From positions 8,057,001 through 8,121,000 of the forward strand of contig WPIO01000006.1 in NCBI GenBank assembly GCA_009760855.2: a DNA stretch of 64,000 bases. The letters run 5' to 3'. The notes beneath the pieces were generated by a model, which worked only from the letters and a program-made list of their open reading frames with translations, ran no database searches and had not been told where the DNA came from. The position numbers were made by a program, and so were the translations under genes. Source of the stretch: Cristatella mucedo. Its lineage: Eukaryota > Bryozoa > Phylactolaemata > Cristatellidae. This document shows, piece after piece, positions 44,815-56,400 of the stretch (positions are counted from its first letter, which is position 1; each line of letters opens with the position of its first letter).

Positions 44815-45290
44815 AGTGGTGTATTGGAGGCGCTCGATAAAGACTTGTTGATCAATAGTATCGAATGCTAGCGAAAGATCAAGCAACATAAGCAGAGTCT
44901 TTGCCTAAGTCTGCACGCCTGAGGTCATAATACGCCCGAAGCAATGGTGACATTGTGTAGTGCACCCTTTGCAGAAAATGTAAAGTGCCTAGAAAGCGAT
45001 TGAGTTCTCTGAGGGGGCTAGCTATATCAATGTATTATTTTTATTATTATTATTATTAGTGATAAGCTCTAAAACCAGACCGTAACTTACTTGCTAGGTT
45101 TGAAGTCTCTGTTTAAGAGTTTAGCTGGTATGCCACGACTCATTCAAGTGTCTTCGACAAGAACGACAGTAGAGAGACTGGGTAGAAGTTGCTCAAGCTC
45201 TCTTGGTCTAGTGTTGCTCTCTTAATTAGTAGCCTAAAGAACACAAGATCATTGAAGGCATTGACCGTAGCCTGAAGGAAGCTGGTTTCA
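44815..45290 (-). mobile_element. Old LINE RT fragment with nested tail insertion
   Basis: Minus strand homologous to the RT N-terminal half (NFYPVSLLSFLSKTLE; family: NYRPVSLLPFLSKTLE) and the AAFDTIDH region in decayed form. It is split at 44963-45056 by a plus-strand LINE tail. Confidence 0.8.
44963..45056 (+). mobile_element. Nested 94-bp LINE tail insertion with TAGTG target duplication
   Basis: GCAGAAAATGTAAAGTGCCTAGAAAGCGATTGAGTTCTCTGAGG and (ATT)n are flanked by TAGTG at 44958-44962 and 45057-45061. It consists of little more than the 3' stem-loop and tail. Confidence 0.75.
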
Positions 45291-46154
45291 GATTTTCGTG
45301 AATGCGAGCTGAAGGGTAGATCTCTCTCGATTTCAATTCGGTGCGAAGTACAGCAAGGTGACCGGATTCTTACGAGCTGGCGAAGCAAGAGCATGCTGCA
45401 CGAGCCAGGAGGTCAGATAGGTATGCTGGTACAAGCGAGTAAAATTACCTCTAAGCCGTACTGGGCATCTTGAAATCGATTCGATACTTGCCGGAGAGCC
45501 GGTGAAGGGCCGGAACATCGTCGCCAGGATTCTTTAAACAGACGGGGCAGCTAATTTCACGTCGAGGGAGACTTGAGGCTGTGAGAATCATTGGATGGCG
45601 ACTCATTGCAATAGGTCAGCTAGTCATTTAGTTGCGAATTTATAGTGGGCTTTGTAGTTTGATTACATGCAGGCCTGTACTGCTCCTCGGCTAAACTGCT
45701 GGTGAACAGCTGTTGGGAGCATCATCGAGAGGGGCCGGTGCACAGCTGTGGTCCGCCTCTAATGTGGCGTGGGCACAGACCGGTAACCCCCCCCCCCCGG
45801 TGAACGCACGGTGGATTCAACATCAGGGTCGCCCCGTGCACAGCCGTGGTCCGCCTCGGATTAATCATCGGGGTCGGCCAGTGCACAGCCGTGGTCGAGG
45901 AAAGGCGACTCGTAGGAGAAAGGGGCAAAAGAAGTCGTGCTTCCCTCTGCTCCGTGCATCGTAAATTAAATAGGTGGTGGTCATCCGTGGGCGTTTCTGC
46001 GTGCTGTGCTAGCCGAACAACAGGCTTTGTATGTTACCATGTGAATTTGGGTTGTTTTCTAAGTTGCTCTAGATCCAACCTAGCTCTTTAATCAAAGAGA
46101 GACACACAGCTCGATGAATTTGAAGGCTAAACTGGAGAATATTATTAGGACTAC

Positions 46155-46785
46155 CTTAACAATAATAAATTATTGTATAGCGCCCAAAAAACTAAATCTT
46201 TTACTAGGTAAATAAAAACGCTAAAGCATTAAGCTTGTCAATTGCGTCACTGGTAGTGTGCAAAGTGGCAGCGTGCGTTAGCACAAAAACAGGACACGCG
46301 TACAGAGTAAATGGTATGAGGAACGGGTGGGGCTTTAACTTCGCTTTAAATGCCGTCGCATCAGGAGGGATGTCGTGACGTCAGTCGGTAGTGAATTCCA
46401 AACTTTGGAATAAATAATAAATAATAAATAAATCCTAGCTGATTAAGCAGCCTCTTTTTTATAGCGACAGAAGAGCCTTTGTGGCTATCACCTCCACTTG
46501 CAGTGGCGATAAGGAGTCGCCCACCGCAGGAATCAAACCCACGACTTCGGGACCGAGGTCGTGAAAGCAACCGCCTTACCTAGTGTGCCATCAAGAAAGC
46601 ATGTGAACAGAAGACACTGTTTCTAAAGGATTTTAAAGTTGGTTAGAAGGACGGCTAGGTGAATTCAGTAAGTTCAATAGGTGATGATACGAAGACTAAC
46701 CTGCTTTTATAGTATTTCCGGAAGATAGGTTGGAGCGAGAGAAAGAAGGAACCACGTGGTAGACCCACGAATGCGATGGTTGTAG
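46155..46785 (-). mobile_element. LINE 3' end inside the foldback element
   Basis: The + strand reads AATAATAAATTATTGTATAGCGCCC at the 3' end, then 3' UTR and ORF2-end remnants (GTAGTGAATTCCAAACTTTGG, which corresponds to the GAGTTCCAGGCTTTGGG of other copies). After the SINE at 46435-46592 it resumes with TCTAAAGGATTTTAAAGT. Confidence 0.7.
46435..46592 (-). mobile_element. SINE family A copy inserted in the LINE
   Basis: Minus strand: tRNA-like head with TCGTGGGTTTGATTCC (B box) and tail AAGGCTCTTCTGTCGCTATAAAAAAGAGGCTGCTTAATCAGCT. An AATAAATAATAAATA run lies on the tail side. Confidence 0.85.
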
Positions 46786-47092
46786 GCTGTCATTTGGTTC
46801 GCACATCAGAGAGCCAGCCGATGAACAACGCCAACAGTTATTGCACAAGGCACGGAGCCGAAGGACACATGGTTCCCTTCGCCCCCTTCTCCCACTCGAC
46901 TCTTCTCGACTCCGGCTGTGCCTTGGCCGACCCCGATGGTGAATTTACCATCTGTTCACCAGCGGGTTATCGGCCTGTGTCATCGCCTCATTAGATACGG
47001 ACCGCAGCTGTGCACAGGCCCCTCTCGATGATGCTCCCAACAGCTGTTTAGGAAAGGAGCTGTACCAGCCGTCATGCAATCGAACTACATAA

Positions 47093-47175
47093 GTCATTTC
47101 CCCCCTGGCCATTTCCCCCCTGGACCCTACGACATTTCCACCTTCCCCCCCTGTAGAACATTTCCCCCTATGTTG
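47093..47175. repeat. CATTTCCCCCCTGG-type minisatellite, left
   Basis: Four or five imperfect units of CATTTCCCCCCTGG. It is inverted relative to the block at 48833-48930. Confidence 0.8.
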
Positions 47176-47191
47176 ATGAATATATAACTAA

Positions 47192-47250
<59 letters not shown>

Positions 47251-47254
47251 TATA
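47192..47254. repeat. (TA)n microsatellite at LINE 3' end
   Basis: TA repeats directly abut the 3' end of the minus-strand LINE that follows. Confidence 0.95.
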
Positions 47255-48185
47255 ATAATGCACTTGATAAAGCGTCCTCAGAGAACTTAATCTCTTTCTA
47301 GGCGCTTTACATTTGCTGCAACGTGAAATACAATTGAATGGTAAGTAAAATCATGCTTGAAAAACAAATAAAATGAATAATATGGTTAGGGGTGACATGC
47401 ACAGGGTCAGCATGCAAATGTGGTTAGTGGCAGCATGCACAGTGTCAGCACGCATAAGCACATCAAGGACGAATCACAGGGACCCACTAAATGCTGTCCT
47501 AAATAGGTGTTTTTAAGTTCCTTTTAAATGTGGTCAGGTCACAGGATGTTCTGACGCAGGTCGGGAGGGAGTTCCAGGCTTTGTGAGCATACGAACTAAA
47601 TGCACGGTCTCCAAAGGTTTTGAGGTTTGTACGAGGTATTTCTAGACTGTTGGATTCCGAAAAGCAGGTGGTACGATGCTTGGCCTGATGGGGTAGTATA
47701 TCTGAGAGATAGGCTGGAGCCATAGAATGAAGGGACCTAAAAGTGAGCGACAAAACCTTGAAGTCAATCCGTTGCTTGACTGGTAGCCAGTGCAGGTCGG
47801 CGAGAAGTGGAGTAATGTGGCAACTGCGACGCTCACGACAGACAAGCCTAGCTGCAGAGTTTTGCACCAGCTGCAATCGCCTGATGGCATATGCTGGTTC
47901 GCCAGTAAGCAGTGAGTTGCAGAAGTCGAGACGAGATGTCACGAATGCATGGACCGACTTGGACGCGGTATCCTTATCTAAACAAGCCCGAGTTTGAGCA
48001 ATGTTATGAAGCTGAAAATAGGCGGGTTTGACTGTGGAGCTGATGTGGTCGTCTAACGAGAGGTCGCTTTGGAACATGACACCTAGATTTCGAGCTGATT
48101 CAACTGGAGATATGCTGGCAGAGCCAATTTTGAGAGTCAGCCTTTCCAATCTCTGAATCACACTGGGTTTGCCCATAACTAGTAT
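47255..48185 (-). mobile_element. LINE 3' third with 225-codon open frame
   Basis: The minus strand encodes the end of the RT and the whole C-terminal domain, from LVMGKPSVIQRL to TSCDLTTFKRNLK. It then has a 1-2 base break, the 3' UTR and the stem-loop tail. Protein identity to the 28963-31605 copy is high by eye. 5'-truncated at 48185, just after the region that follows YADD. Confidence 0.92.
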
Positions 48186-48574
48186 TTATCATCGTTTATA
48201 CGTATACATGCCGGTCCGCTCCCTCAATTTGAAGTTCACGCTTTATTAAAGTAAAATCAATTCAGTATAAATAGAAGAAGGGATGGATTGGAAGTATGGT
48301 TTCTACTGAAGCGAGCGGCTGCGGTGGTTGTAGCGGCTGCGGCAGTTCGGTCCCGAAGGAGTTCGGTCCCACTCGACGCCGCCAGGCACTCGTTCGTACC
48401 CGTCAAAGCGGGCGCGCGCTACGGCGTGCCGCACGTTTCTGCAAATGAGCGCTAAGCCTCAGAGGTATACTGACTATACCTCGAGCTCAAGAGATCTAGT
48501 TATGCCCTAATACGCACTAATTAAAGCGCGGAATACGAGTAAGGGTAGATTTAAGCAACGGAGGCGCAGCCCGC
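48186..48574. other. No recognised gene
   Basis: A short direct repeat around GCGGCTGCGG..AGTTCGGTCCC lies near 48315-48370. Nothing else was recognised. Confidence 0.4.
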
Positions 48575-48832
48575 CCTGAACCCTCAAGCCTAAACCCTAA
48601 ACACTAAATTCTAAACCCTAAAACCTTAAACGCTAAAACATAAACGCTCAATACCTTAAACCTTAAACTCACCCTAAACTCAAAAAACCCTAAGCCCTAA
48701 ACCCTAAAAATCCTAAATCCTAAAAACCCTAAAACCCTAAACTCTATATCCTAAAAATACCTAAACCCTGAAACTAAAACTAAAACCGTAAACACTAAAC
48801 CCTAAAACCTTAATCCTAAACCATATACCCGG
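48575..48832. repeat. Degenerate CCCTAAA telomere-like array
   Basis: About 260 bp of CCCTAAA, CCTAAA, CCCTAAAA and relatives (CCTTAAA, CACTAAA), all in one orientation. Heptamers and octamers outnumber the CCCTAA hexamer expected for animal telomeres. Confidence 0.85.
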
Positions 48833-48930
48833 GGGAAGGGAATGTCTGAACCCAGGGGGGGAAATGTCCAGAGGGGAGTGTCTGGGGGAATGTCCGGGGG
48901 AGGGGAACGTCCCGGGGCGGGCAATTTCCG
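48833..48930. repeat. GGGGGAAATGTCC-type minisatellite, right
   Basis: Imperfect units of GGGGGAATGTCYG. This is the reverse complement type of the block at 47093-47175. Confidence 0.8.
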
Positions 48931-49442
48931 TACCCCGAATGCGATACACCACTTGCCGGGATGCGAGTGCAGGACGGTGAGACATGCTGCAACGTGGAAA
49001 TTTTGACGTTCACGACAGGCAAATTTAGTGAAATTAATAACAGCAAGACTATCTGCAGAGTTCACCAAAATTAAGCATCTTATTACACAGGTAGGAATAT
49101 TTGCAAGAATTGAGTTTCAGACGTCTAGACGAGAAATAACAGATGCATGGAACAGCTTGGCTTTGGTACCCTTATCTAAGTAAGCCCAAAGTGTGTGATA
49201 TCTAGGGAGTAGAAATTCTATTTGACAGCCGCGGCGAGTAACGGGCGTCCAAGATCAGCGCCATCGCGTACACAAACTCTCGTGGGGCGCCCAGAGGCCC
49301 CCTGAACAGATGCCTAGCACTAAGCATGAGAGGTAACTCCCGACCGGCCCAACACCTAGAGCTCGGCTCTTGCTAATGACACGACTTACACTTGGATACC
49401 GTCTAACCGAGGATAATGACACAACCGGTCCCTAATATTATA
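48931..49442. other. LINE-like trace, otherwise unrecognised
   Basis: 48955-49200 contains degraded minus-strand LINE landmarks (ATGCTGCAACGTGGAAATTTTGACG, then GCATGGAACAGCTTGGCTTTGGTACCCTTATCTAAGTAAGCCC), matching the C-terminal domain in other copies. The rest shows nothing. Confidence 0.5.
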
Positions 49443-49515
49443 CTATAAAGCATTTGTATAGTGCTCTAAGAGAACGCAATCTCCATTCAGGCACTGCATT
49501 TATGCCACAAGGCTC
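49443..49515 (-). mobile_element. SINE family B tail fragment
   Basis: The + strand reads GCATTTGTATAGTGCTCTAAGAGAACGCAATCTCCATTCAGGC, the reverse complement of the family B stem-loop tail. The head is missing. Confidence 0.65.
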
Positions 49516-50032
49516 GCTAAAATTCAAGAGCCACGAATAATATTTTGACAGCTATAATCTAGTGGATCTAGCATTCCACCGTTTCAAGGTCATAATTCTT
49601 GAACTTTTTGTTGCCGACAATTTAAGCGCGGCTGCTAACTGAGAAGCTAGACTTTTCTAATGTCAAAAGTTTTCAATGGGAAGTATTCAGCCTCCAAGGC
49701 TAGGGATAAGCTAAACCCCACCTGGTTAATTGGCGTTATGGTCATAGCGGGAGTCTAGCCTCAGCTGGGGAAATCGATCTGTCACGAGGTCTAAACATCA
49801 CCGTGATGTATCAGCAAGCAGCTGTATGTTTAGACAAGAAATAGCACATGGCTTACCAATTTGAATTTTGTCTGCCGTCGTAGTGGTATTCAGCTGCTAG
49901 AATAAGCAAAATTGTACATGAGACGATCACATTTATGTACAATAGCTCGTTCGGAGGATCTGCGCCTCAGCCTCAGGTGAGATGTTCGTACTTCACGACC
50001 GCAGATGTGAGTTCGAGACTCGTGCAGCAGGC

Positions 50033-50033
<1 letters not shown>
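49516..50033. other. No recognised gene or repeat
   Basis: No ORF or repeat landmark was recognised. Confidence 0.4.

Positions 50034-50097
<64 letters not shown>
50034..50097. repeat. (TC)n microsatellite
   Basis: About 64 bp of uninterrupted CT. The 25 bp before it (GTTCGAGACTCGTGCAG) look like a tRNA B-box region, so it may be the end of an old SINE head. Confidence 0.95.
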
Positions 50098-50098
<1 letters not shown>

Positions 50099-50474
50099 TT
50101 CCAAAATAGAGCGGTAGTGATGGTTATTAGTGATCTCCTGTCTTTATTTTAATGAGGCTAGTGAATCAGTCGATCTTCATTTGCTTAGCTTTTTATTAAA
50201 TTTTCGAGAATAGTTTCTTGAAAGGCTACTTCCTTGAGGTCGGCATCACTAATTTAGAAAAAGGCCAATCTTTTCGCATCATAAGTATACTGAGGTGGTT
50301 CCGTTGAACAATAGTTTAAAAACTCCCCGGGAAGAAGTTTTTATTAAGTTCAATTGATAAGTATGTTTCATTCGGGTCTCCTATTGAGAACTAGAGTGCA
50401 CCTGTCAAAATCGGCTACAGGCAATTGGGCGTGGCTTTCAAAAACTGGATGATTGTTTGTTAAAGCATTTAAAA

Positions 50475-50956
50475 ATAATAATAATAAAACATTTTTCTAT
50501 AGCACCATATAATAGCTTGATCTCTTTCTAGGCAATTTACATATTCTGTAAAGAAACAGGATCAAATGGTTATTGGTAACATGCACTATGTCAACAAGCA
50601 CAGCATAGTTAGACGCGACCTGCACAGTGCCTACAGGTAAATATGGTAAGTGGCAGCATGCACAGCGTCAGCACGCACAAGCATACAAAGGATGAATCAC
50701 AAGGACCTACTAAATTCTTTGATAAACAGGTGGGTTTTTAGCTTTTTTGTGAATGTCATTAAGTCAGGGATGCGTTTACATGTTAACAATGTGCCAGTTA
50801 CCTCTAATCATGTTACAGTTGTTGACTTTGTGCATGTTATCGCTGACCATTTGATCATGCTTCATTTACAGCATAAGGAAAGTTCCTATGAATAGACCAC
50901 AGTTCTCTGAGGGCGCTATACACAAATATTATTAATATTATTATTATTATTATTAG
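50475..50956. mobile_element. Two LINE 3' UTR pieces joined tail-outward
   Basis: 50475-50770 is a minus-strand LINE 3' end (ATT repeats, stem-loop, 3' UTR, ORF2 terminus). 50771-50956 is a plus-strand 3' UTR ending in CAGTTCTCTGAGGGCGCTATACACAAAT and (ATT)n. The unit therefore has a LINE tail at both ends, pointing outward. Confidence 0.75.
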
Positions 50957-51535
50957 ATGTGATTAATAGTACAGCAGTAAGACAGTGCGATAGGTCACGG
51001 TTACATTGCAGGCAGAGCAATAAAAAAAGGTGCCAGACCCGGGTGGGCGAGAGTCAATATTGAAGGCATCCCACGGCTTGTTGCGGCTGGTACAAGGCTT
51101 TTATTTGTGTTGTTATGGGTGCTTTACAGGTTGGTAGAAACAACCAGTCACCTAGCCTTGCTTGACGGGGACGGTGATCTGATCGGTAATTACTGGTGCG
51201 ACCACTCAACTGTTGGCTCGGGCTGCGCTATATGTATGCTCTGCTCTTTTTCGCAAGAGAATGCAGAAGCAGACTAGAGCACTAGCACCCGAATTCTGTG
51301 AGATTTTCATTCTCAAAGGCTACAATTGTGTCACTGCATCCATGTGGACGAATTGTTTACCAAAATCTTTGTTACCGAAGAGCTACAATGCCTGGAAAAA
51401 GATTGTAATGTCTTTGAATGACGCAGTTATGGAGAATTTCTTACCTGAGCTCTTATTCCACACAAATTATATATTTCCATTAAAAAAAATATATAGCATT
51501 CAGTTCTAACAAAACCAGCATCTCAAGCATGTGCC
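50957..51535. other. No recognised gene
   Basis: A 98-codon + frame at 51213-51509 (start MARAALYVCSALFRKRMQ) is unrecognised and has no supporting splice sites or signal. Otherwise nothing was seen. Confidence 0.35.
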
Positions 51536-51690
51536 CTCGTGGGCCACGATATAAGGTGCTCACTCTTCGCTACTGATGTCGTGGTTTCGAATCCTGCAAT
51601 CGGCGATTCTTCATTGCCAGCTGCATGAGGTGGAAAGAGCCGCTAAGGCTCTTCTGCCGCTATGTAAATGAGGTAGTTAAATCAGATAAT
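51536..51690 (+). mobile_element. SINE family A copy
   Basis: CTCGTGGGCCACGATATAAGG head, GTCGTGGTTTCGAATCCTGC with B box, the small hairpin AGAGCCGCTAAGGCTCT, and the tail CTGCCGCTATGTAAATGAGGTAGTTAAATCAG. Confidence 0.9.
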
Positions 51691-52299
51691 AAGTACTCAT
51701 TTTAGAGTTACTTTAACTGAGTTAAAAACAGTTGAAGATAGTATTGATCGAGCTATCTTATTCCTATCACAATCCCAAGTTTAACTTGTGATATCGAGTA
51801 AAGTTGCTGAAGTAATTTTGTCACGACACGGCAATTTTTAGAGCTTGAATTTAACTCTGTAAATCATGCTGGTATTAAATCCTCGCTAACTTTTTTTTAA
51901 TGCGGATTCTGTAGTGCAATTCCCGCGTTTCTTAACACATGAAAAAGTTCTTATGCAGTATGCAAAGTTTCGGGAACATCTCTAACATCTCCAAATCTGT
52001 AAAGTAACAGGTATAGTCTAGGCTCTCGTTCTACGTAGATAAAACTCGCTGTAAATGTGCTATCGTCCTAGCTGGTCTTCCACCGTTTAAAATTCTCAGC
52101 TTTCTTTCAGCTTGTGTTTCCAATACTCGCACTTAGATAGCTACTGACTTGCTCAAATTAAGTGACACAAAAGACATTAATTAGTTTTAAGCTAATCTGG
52201 CGTCGCTCAGAAAACTGGAAAGCCATACCCTCAGAAGCTGCGAAACTGTCACTTTCCATTTAGCTTCTGGGCTTCTGGGCATTCCAGATCGTATAGACA
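51691..52299. other. No recognised gene or repeat
   Basis: Only short ORFs. No tail or motif was recognised. Confidence 0.4.
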
Positions 52300-52605
52300 T
52301 CTAGTAACCTCAAATCCTTCGGGACCGTGCCTTCAGTTTCTATTCAGCTAGAGCCTCAAGCTCACTGCCAACTAATATCCCAATCCTCTGACCAGACAAA
52401 TGAAGCAAATCTAAAGGACAATACCTAACATAAGCATTTTATCGTCAATGGGATGAATACTTGATATCCTCGTGAGTCCGACAATTGCGCATTTGAATTT
52501 ACTTTATGATAGTTTAACGCGCTTTTTGTCAAGCGTATGTAACGTGCCTAGATCGTGATTTAGTTCTCTGCGAACGCTATGCAAATGCGCTGCTGCAAAT
52601 ATTAT
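52300..52605 (+). mobile_element. LINE 3' end relic
   Basis: ORF2 C-terminal remnants (GACCGTGCCTTCAGTTTCTA, CTCAAGCTCACTGCCAACTA), then AACGTGCCTAGATCGTGATTTAGTTCTCTGCGAACGCTATGCAAATG as a decayed stem-loop tail. Confidence 0.65.
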
Positions 52606-52893
52606 TTTTGTTAATCTTAGCGTTCTTTAGAAAAGAAGAGGCTAACTTACCATGAACAGGTCACTAACGCGAATGCTCATTTTCGAAGGTGTTCGTAGAA
52701 GGCAACTTGCGTTGCCTTTCGCGTTGATTGTGAAGTTAAACTCATAGGGCAGGTGCTTTGCAGTTTTTTATTTTACACCTAAAAGTTGATACTCCGGCAC
52801 CCTACTTGAGAGGAAGATACGCGCGGGCACACACTCACACGCATGCACACACGCTTGTATACATATAATTTTTTGGGTCAGCACTGTATATAC

Positions 52894-53406
<513 letters not shown>

Positions 53407-56400
53407 CGGTGGTACCTCGGCTTGCGAGCTTAATTCGTTCCGTGCTGGAGCTAGTAACTCAAATCACAAGCATGTGAAATCAATTTTCTCCATTGCAATA
53501 AATTGAAATGCCATTAATCCATTCCGGGGGTCTGAAAGAACACTGCGATTTTTGTCACGTGCTTTTAAATCCAAAAAATGTGCTCAGAAATAACGATTTT
53601 TCTTAAAACAATACAATAGAATATCTTGCAATAAAAGGGTTTTATTAATCCTGATGTACCGGCGTAACTCGGAGATCAGACGGCTTGAAGATGGTAATAG
53701 AGTTAGAGGAGGAAGGCTGAAATGAATATAACTGAATCTTATTCGCCGATTTTTGCCCTTCTCGCCTGGCTTGCCTCTTTTTCAGTTAATTGGCTGGGCC
53801 TTTACGCCGAGGCGCCGATTGTTATCAGTTATGCGATGAGCACGATGGTATTGCCTAAATAGAGTACAGTAAGTACTTAGCTGTTCCTGCCGTAGTCGGA
53901 TTTGACATCGGAGTCTAGCGATCTTGATCTTTGGCACCTGTCCAAGCACTGCGATGGCTCACTCGAGACTGTCTAGGAGCGAACCAACAGGCCTGCTCTT
54001 AACGTCACACCCGGGTCGTAGGGCAGCGTCTTAATAATAATAATAATAATATTGCACTTGATAAAGCGCCCTCAGAGAACTTAATCTCTTTCTAGGCGCT
54101 TTACATTTGCTGCAAAGTGATACGCAATAGAATAGTAAGTAAAATCATGCTTGAAAAACAAACAAAATGAATAACATGGTTAGGGGTTACATGCACAGGG
54201 TCAGCATGCAAATGTGGTTAGTGGCAGCATGAACAGTGTCAGCACGCATAAGCACATCGAGGACGAATCACAAGGACCCACTAAATGCTGTCCTAAATAG
54301 GTATGTTTTTAAGTTTCTTTTAAATGTGGTCAGGTCAGGGGATGTTCTGATGCAGGTCGGGAGGGAGTTCCAGGCTGTGGGAGCATACGAGCTAAATGCA
54401 CGGTCTCCAAAGGATTTAAGGTTTGTACGAGGTATCGTTTAGTTTTAGAAAATTTGCTGCCATCCATGATCGGATGTCATCAATGCATGCAGCAAGTGAG
54501 TTGAGAGAATTTGAGGTGCTCGAAGGCTTGGAGGGATCAAAGCAAAGGTACAACTTAGTGTCATCCGCATAGAAGTGAAAGCCTAGATTGTGCTTGGCAA
54601 TCACATCAGCGAGAGGGAGAGTATAAACGGTGAAAAGGACCGGACCTAGCACAGAGCCCTGAGGTACTCCATATTTTAGAGGTACTTCAGATGATCTTTG
54701 TCCATTCACGTCAACACTCTGGAGTCTCCCACTGAGATAGGACCTGAACCACTGCAGAGCAGTGCCAGTGATGCCCAGGCGAGATGAGAGGCGCTCTAGA
54801 AGTACTTTGTGATCGATGGTATCAAAAGCTGCCGAAAGATCGAGCAAAACAAGAAGAGACACTCTACCCATGTCTGCATTCCTAGGTAGGTCGTTGTATA
54901 CACGAAGCAATGCTGACTCTGTGGAGTGATTAGCTCTAAAGCCAGACTGGGAACTTACTAGCAAGGTGTGAGGTTTCGATATACGAGTTCAGCTGGTCTG
55001 CCACGACCCGTTCCAGTGTCTTTGATAGGAATGGTAGAAGGGAGACTGGGCGGTAGTTGCTTAAGTTCTCTTGGTCTAGTGTAGCTTTCTTGAGAAGTGG
55101 CCTGACTACAGCTTTTTTTAAAGGTGCTGGGACCTGACCTGAGGCTAATGACATATTAATGATGTTGGTTATGCATGGCAGCAGCAGATCAATGCAACGT
55201 AGGAGCAGGACAGTGGGAATAGGGTCCAGTGGACTTGTTGTCTTCTTTGATTGAGATACGAGCTTTAGGACTACATCACTGGTGACCTGTTTAAATGCAG
55301 ACATTGAGGCGCAGCCAGGAACCGAGGAACAGCATTCTAGTGGGAAGGTTGTCATCGCAGGGATGGATTCCCTGATTTTGTCTATCTTCTGCACAAAGAA
55401 TTGAGAGAAGCGATCGGCTAGATCATCACAAGGATCATCAGGTAAGGAGCTAACCTGGGAACGGTTGAGGAGATGGTTTATTGTCGACATCAGCATTTTT
55501 GGATTGTGCATCTGTGATTCAACAATGTTTCTATAGAAGCTAGACTTAGCCTTTGCTAGGATCGATTGGTACGACCTACAGTAGTCTTCATATGCCTGTC
55601 GATGGACAGTTAGTCCGGATCTTTTGTATGCCTTTTCAAGCTTTCGTTTAGTAGACTTGGCTAGTTTAATGTCTGTGGTAAACCACAGGCCGTCTGGGCG
55701 GGGGCGCACAGTGCGCTTTGTCAAAGGTGCAAACTCGTCGAACGTGTCAGCTAGTGTCGTGTTGTAGCAATCTACCAGTGATGACAGATCAGAGGGAGGA
55801 CTGAGCAGCAAAGGTGAGGCAGATATGCTCGCACGGACAGCATCGATGTCAAGGGTCTTGAGGTTTCGCGATTCACAGGTTATTTTAGAGGAGAATGTGG
55901 GCACACACTGTAGATTGAATGAGATCTGCATGTGGTCAGATAAGCAGGATTTGGTGATAACTGGTGATGACAAAGTGCAGTTATATGAGAAAATTTGGTC
56001 GAGTGTGTGACCCTTGATGTAGGTAGGGCCATGCACATGAGTCACAAGAGATAATGAGTCTTGTCAATGTACGAAATTCGGTGCTGAAAGCGTCAGATAA
56101 GTTATCAAAGTGAACGTTGAAATCACCCATAACGAGGAAGGATCGATTTCTTGCACACAGAATCGAAATGAGATCGGAGAAATCTGAGATAAAGGAGGAT
56201 TTTGTACCTGGTGGGCGATAGACTACTGCCACTATCGTTAGCTTGTTTTCGGGTGAGACCAGGACAATTGATTCAAAAGACTGCTTCGAGGGTACCGCAA
56301 ATGGCTTGAAGTTGACTTTCGAGCGCATGATCATAGCAACTCCACCTCCAGTTTTGATTGATCTAGGGGTGTGAAAGAACGTGAAACCAGATGGAGTAGC

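Larger units (their letters stand above)
45650..47095. mobile_element. Foldback-type DNA transposon with inverted arms of about 300 bp
   Basis: Left arm 45650-45965 and right arm 46835-47095 are inverted copies. A 32-bp core is perfect: 45705-45736 against 47017-47048 (AACAGCTGTTGGGAGCATCA..). Similarity then continues with gaps through GTGCACAGC and CATCGGGGTCGGCCA to GCTCCGTGC. The left arm has internal subrepeats of GTGCACAGCCGTGGTCCGCCTC. The centre is filled by a LINE (46155-46785), itself hit by a SINE. No transposase is present, so it would depend on another element. The superfamily is unknown. Confidence 0.8.

Noticed and set aside
49225-49300. GACAGCCGCGGCGAGTAACGG, reminiscent of rRNA
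   Set aside because: The resemblance is short and does not extend to neighbouring rRNA sequence.
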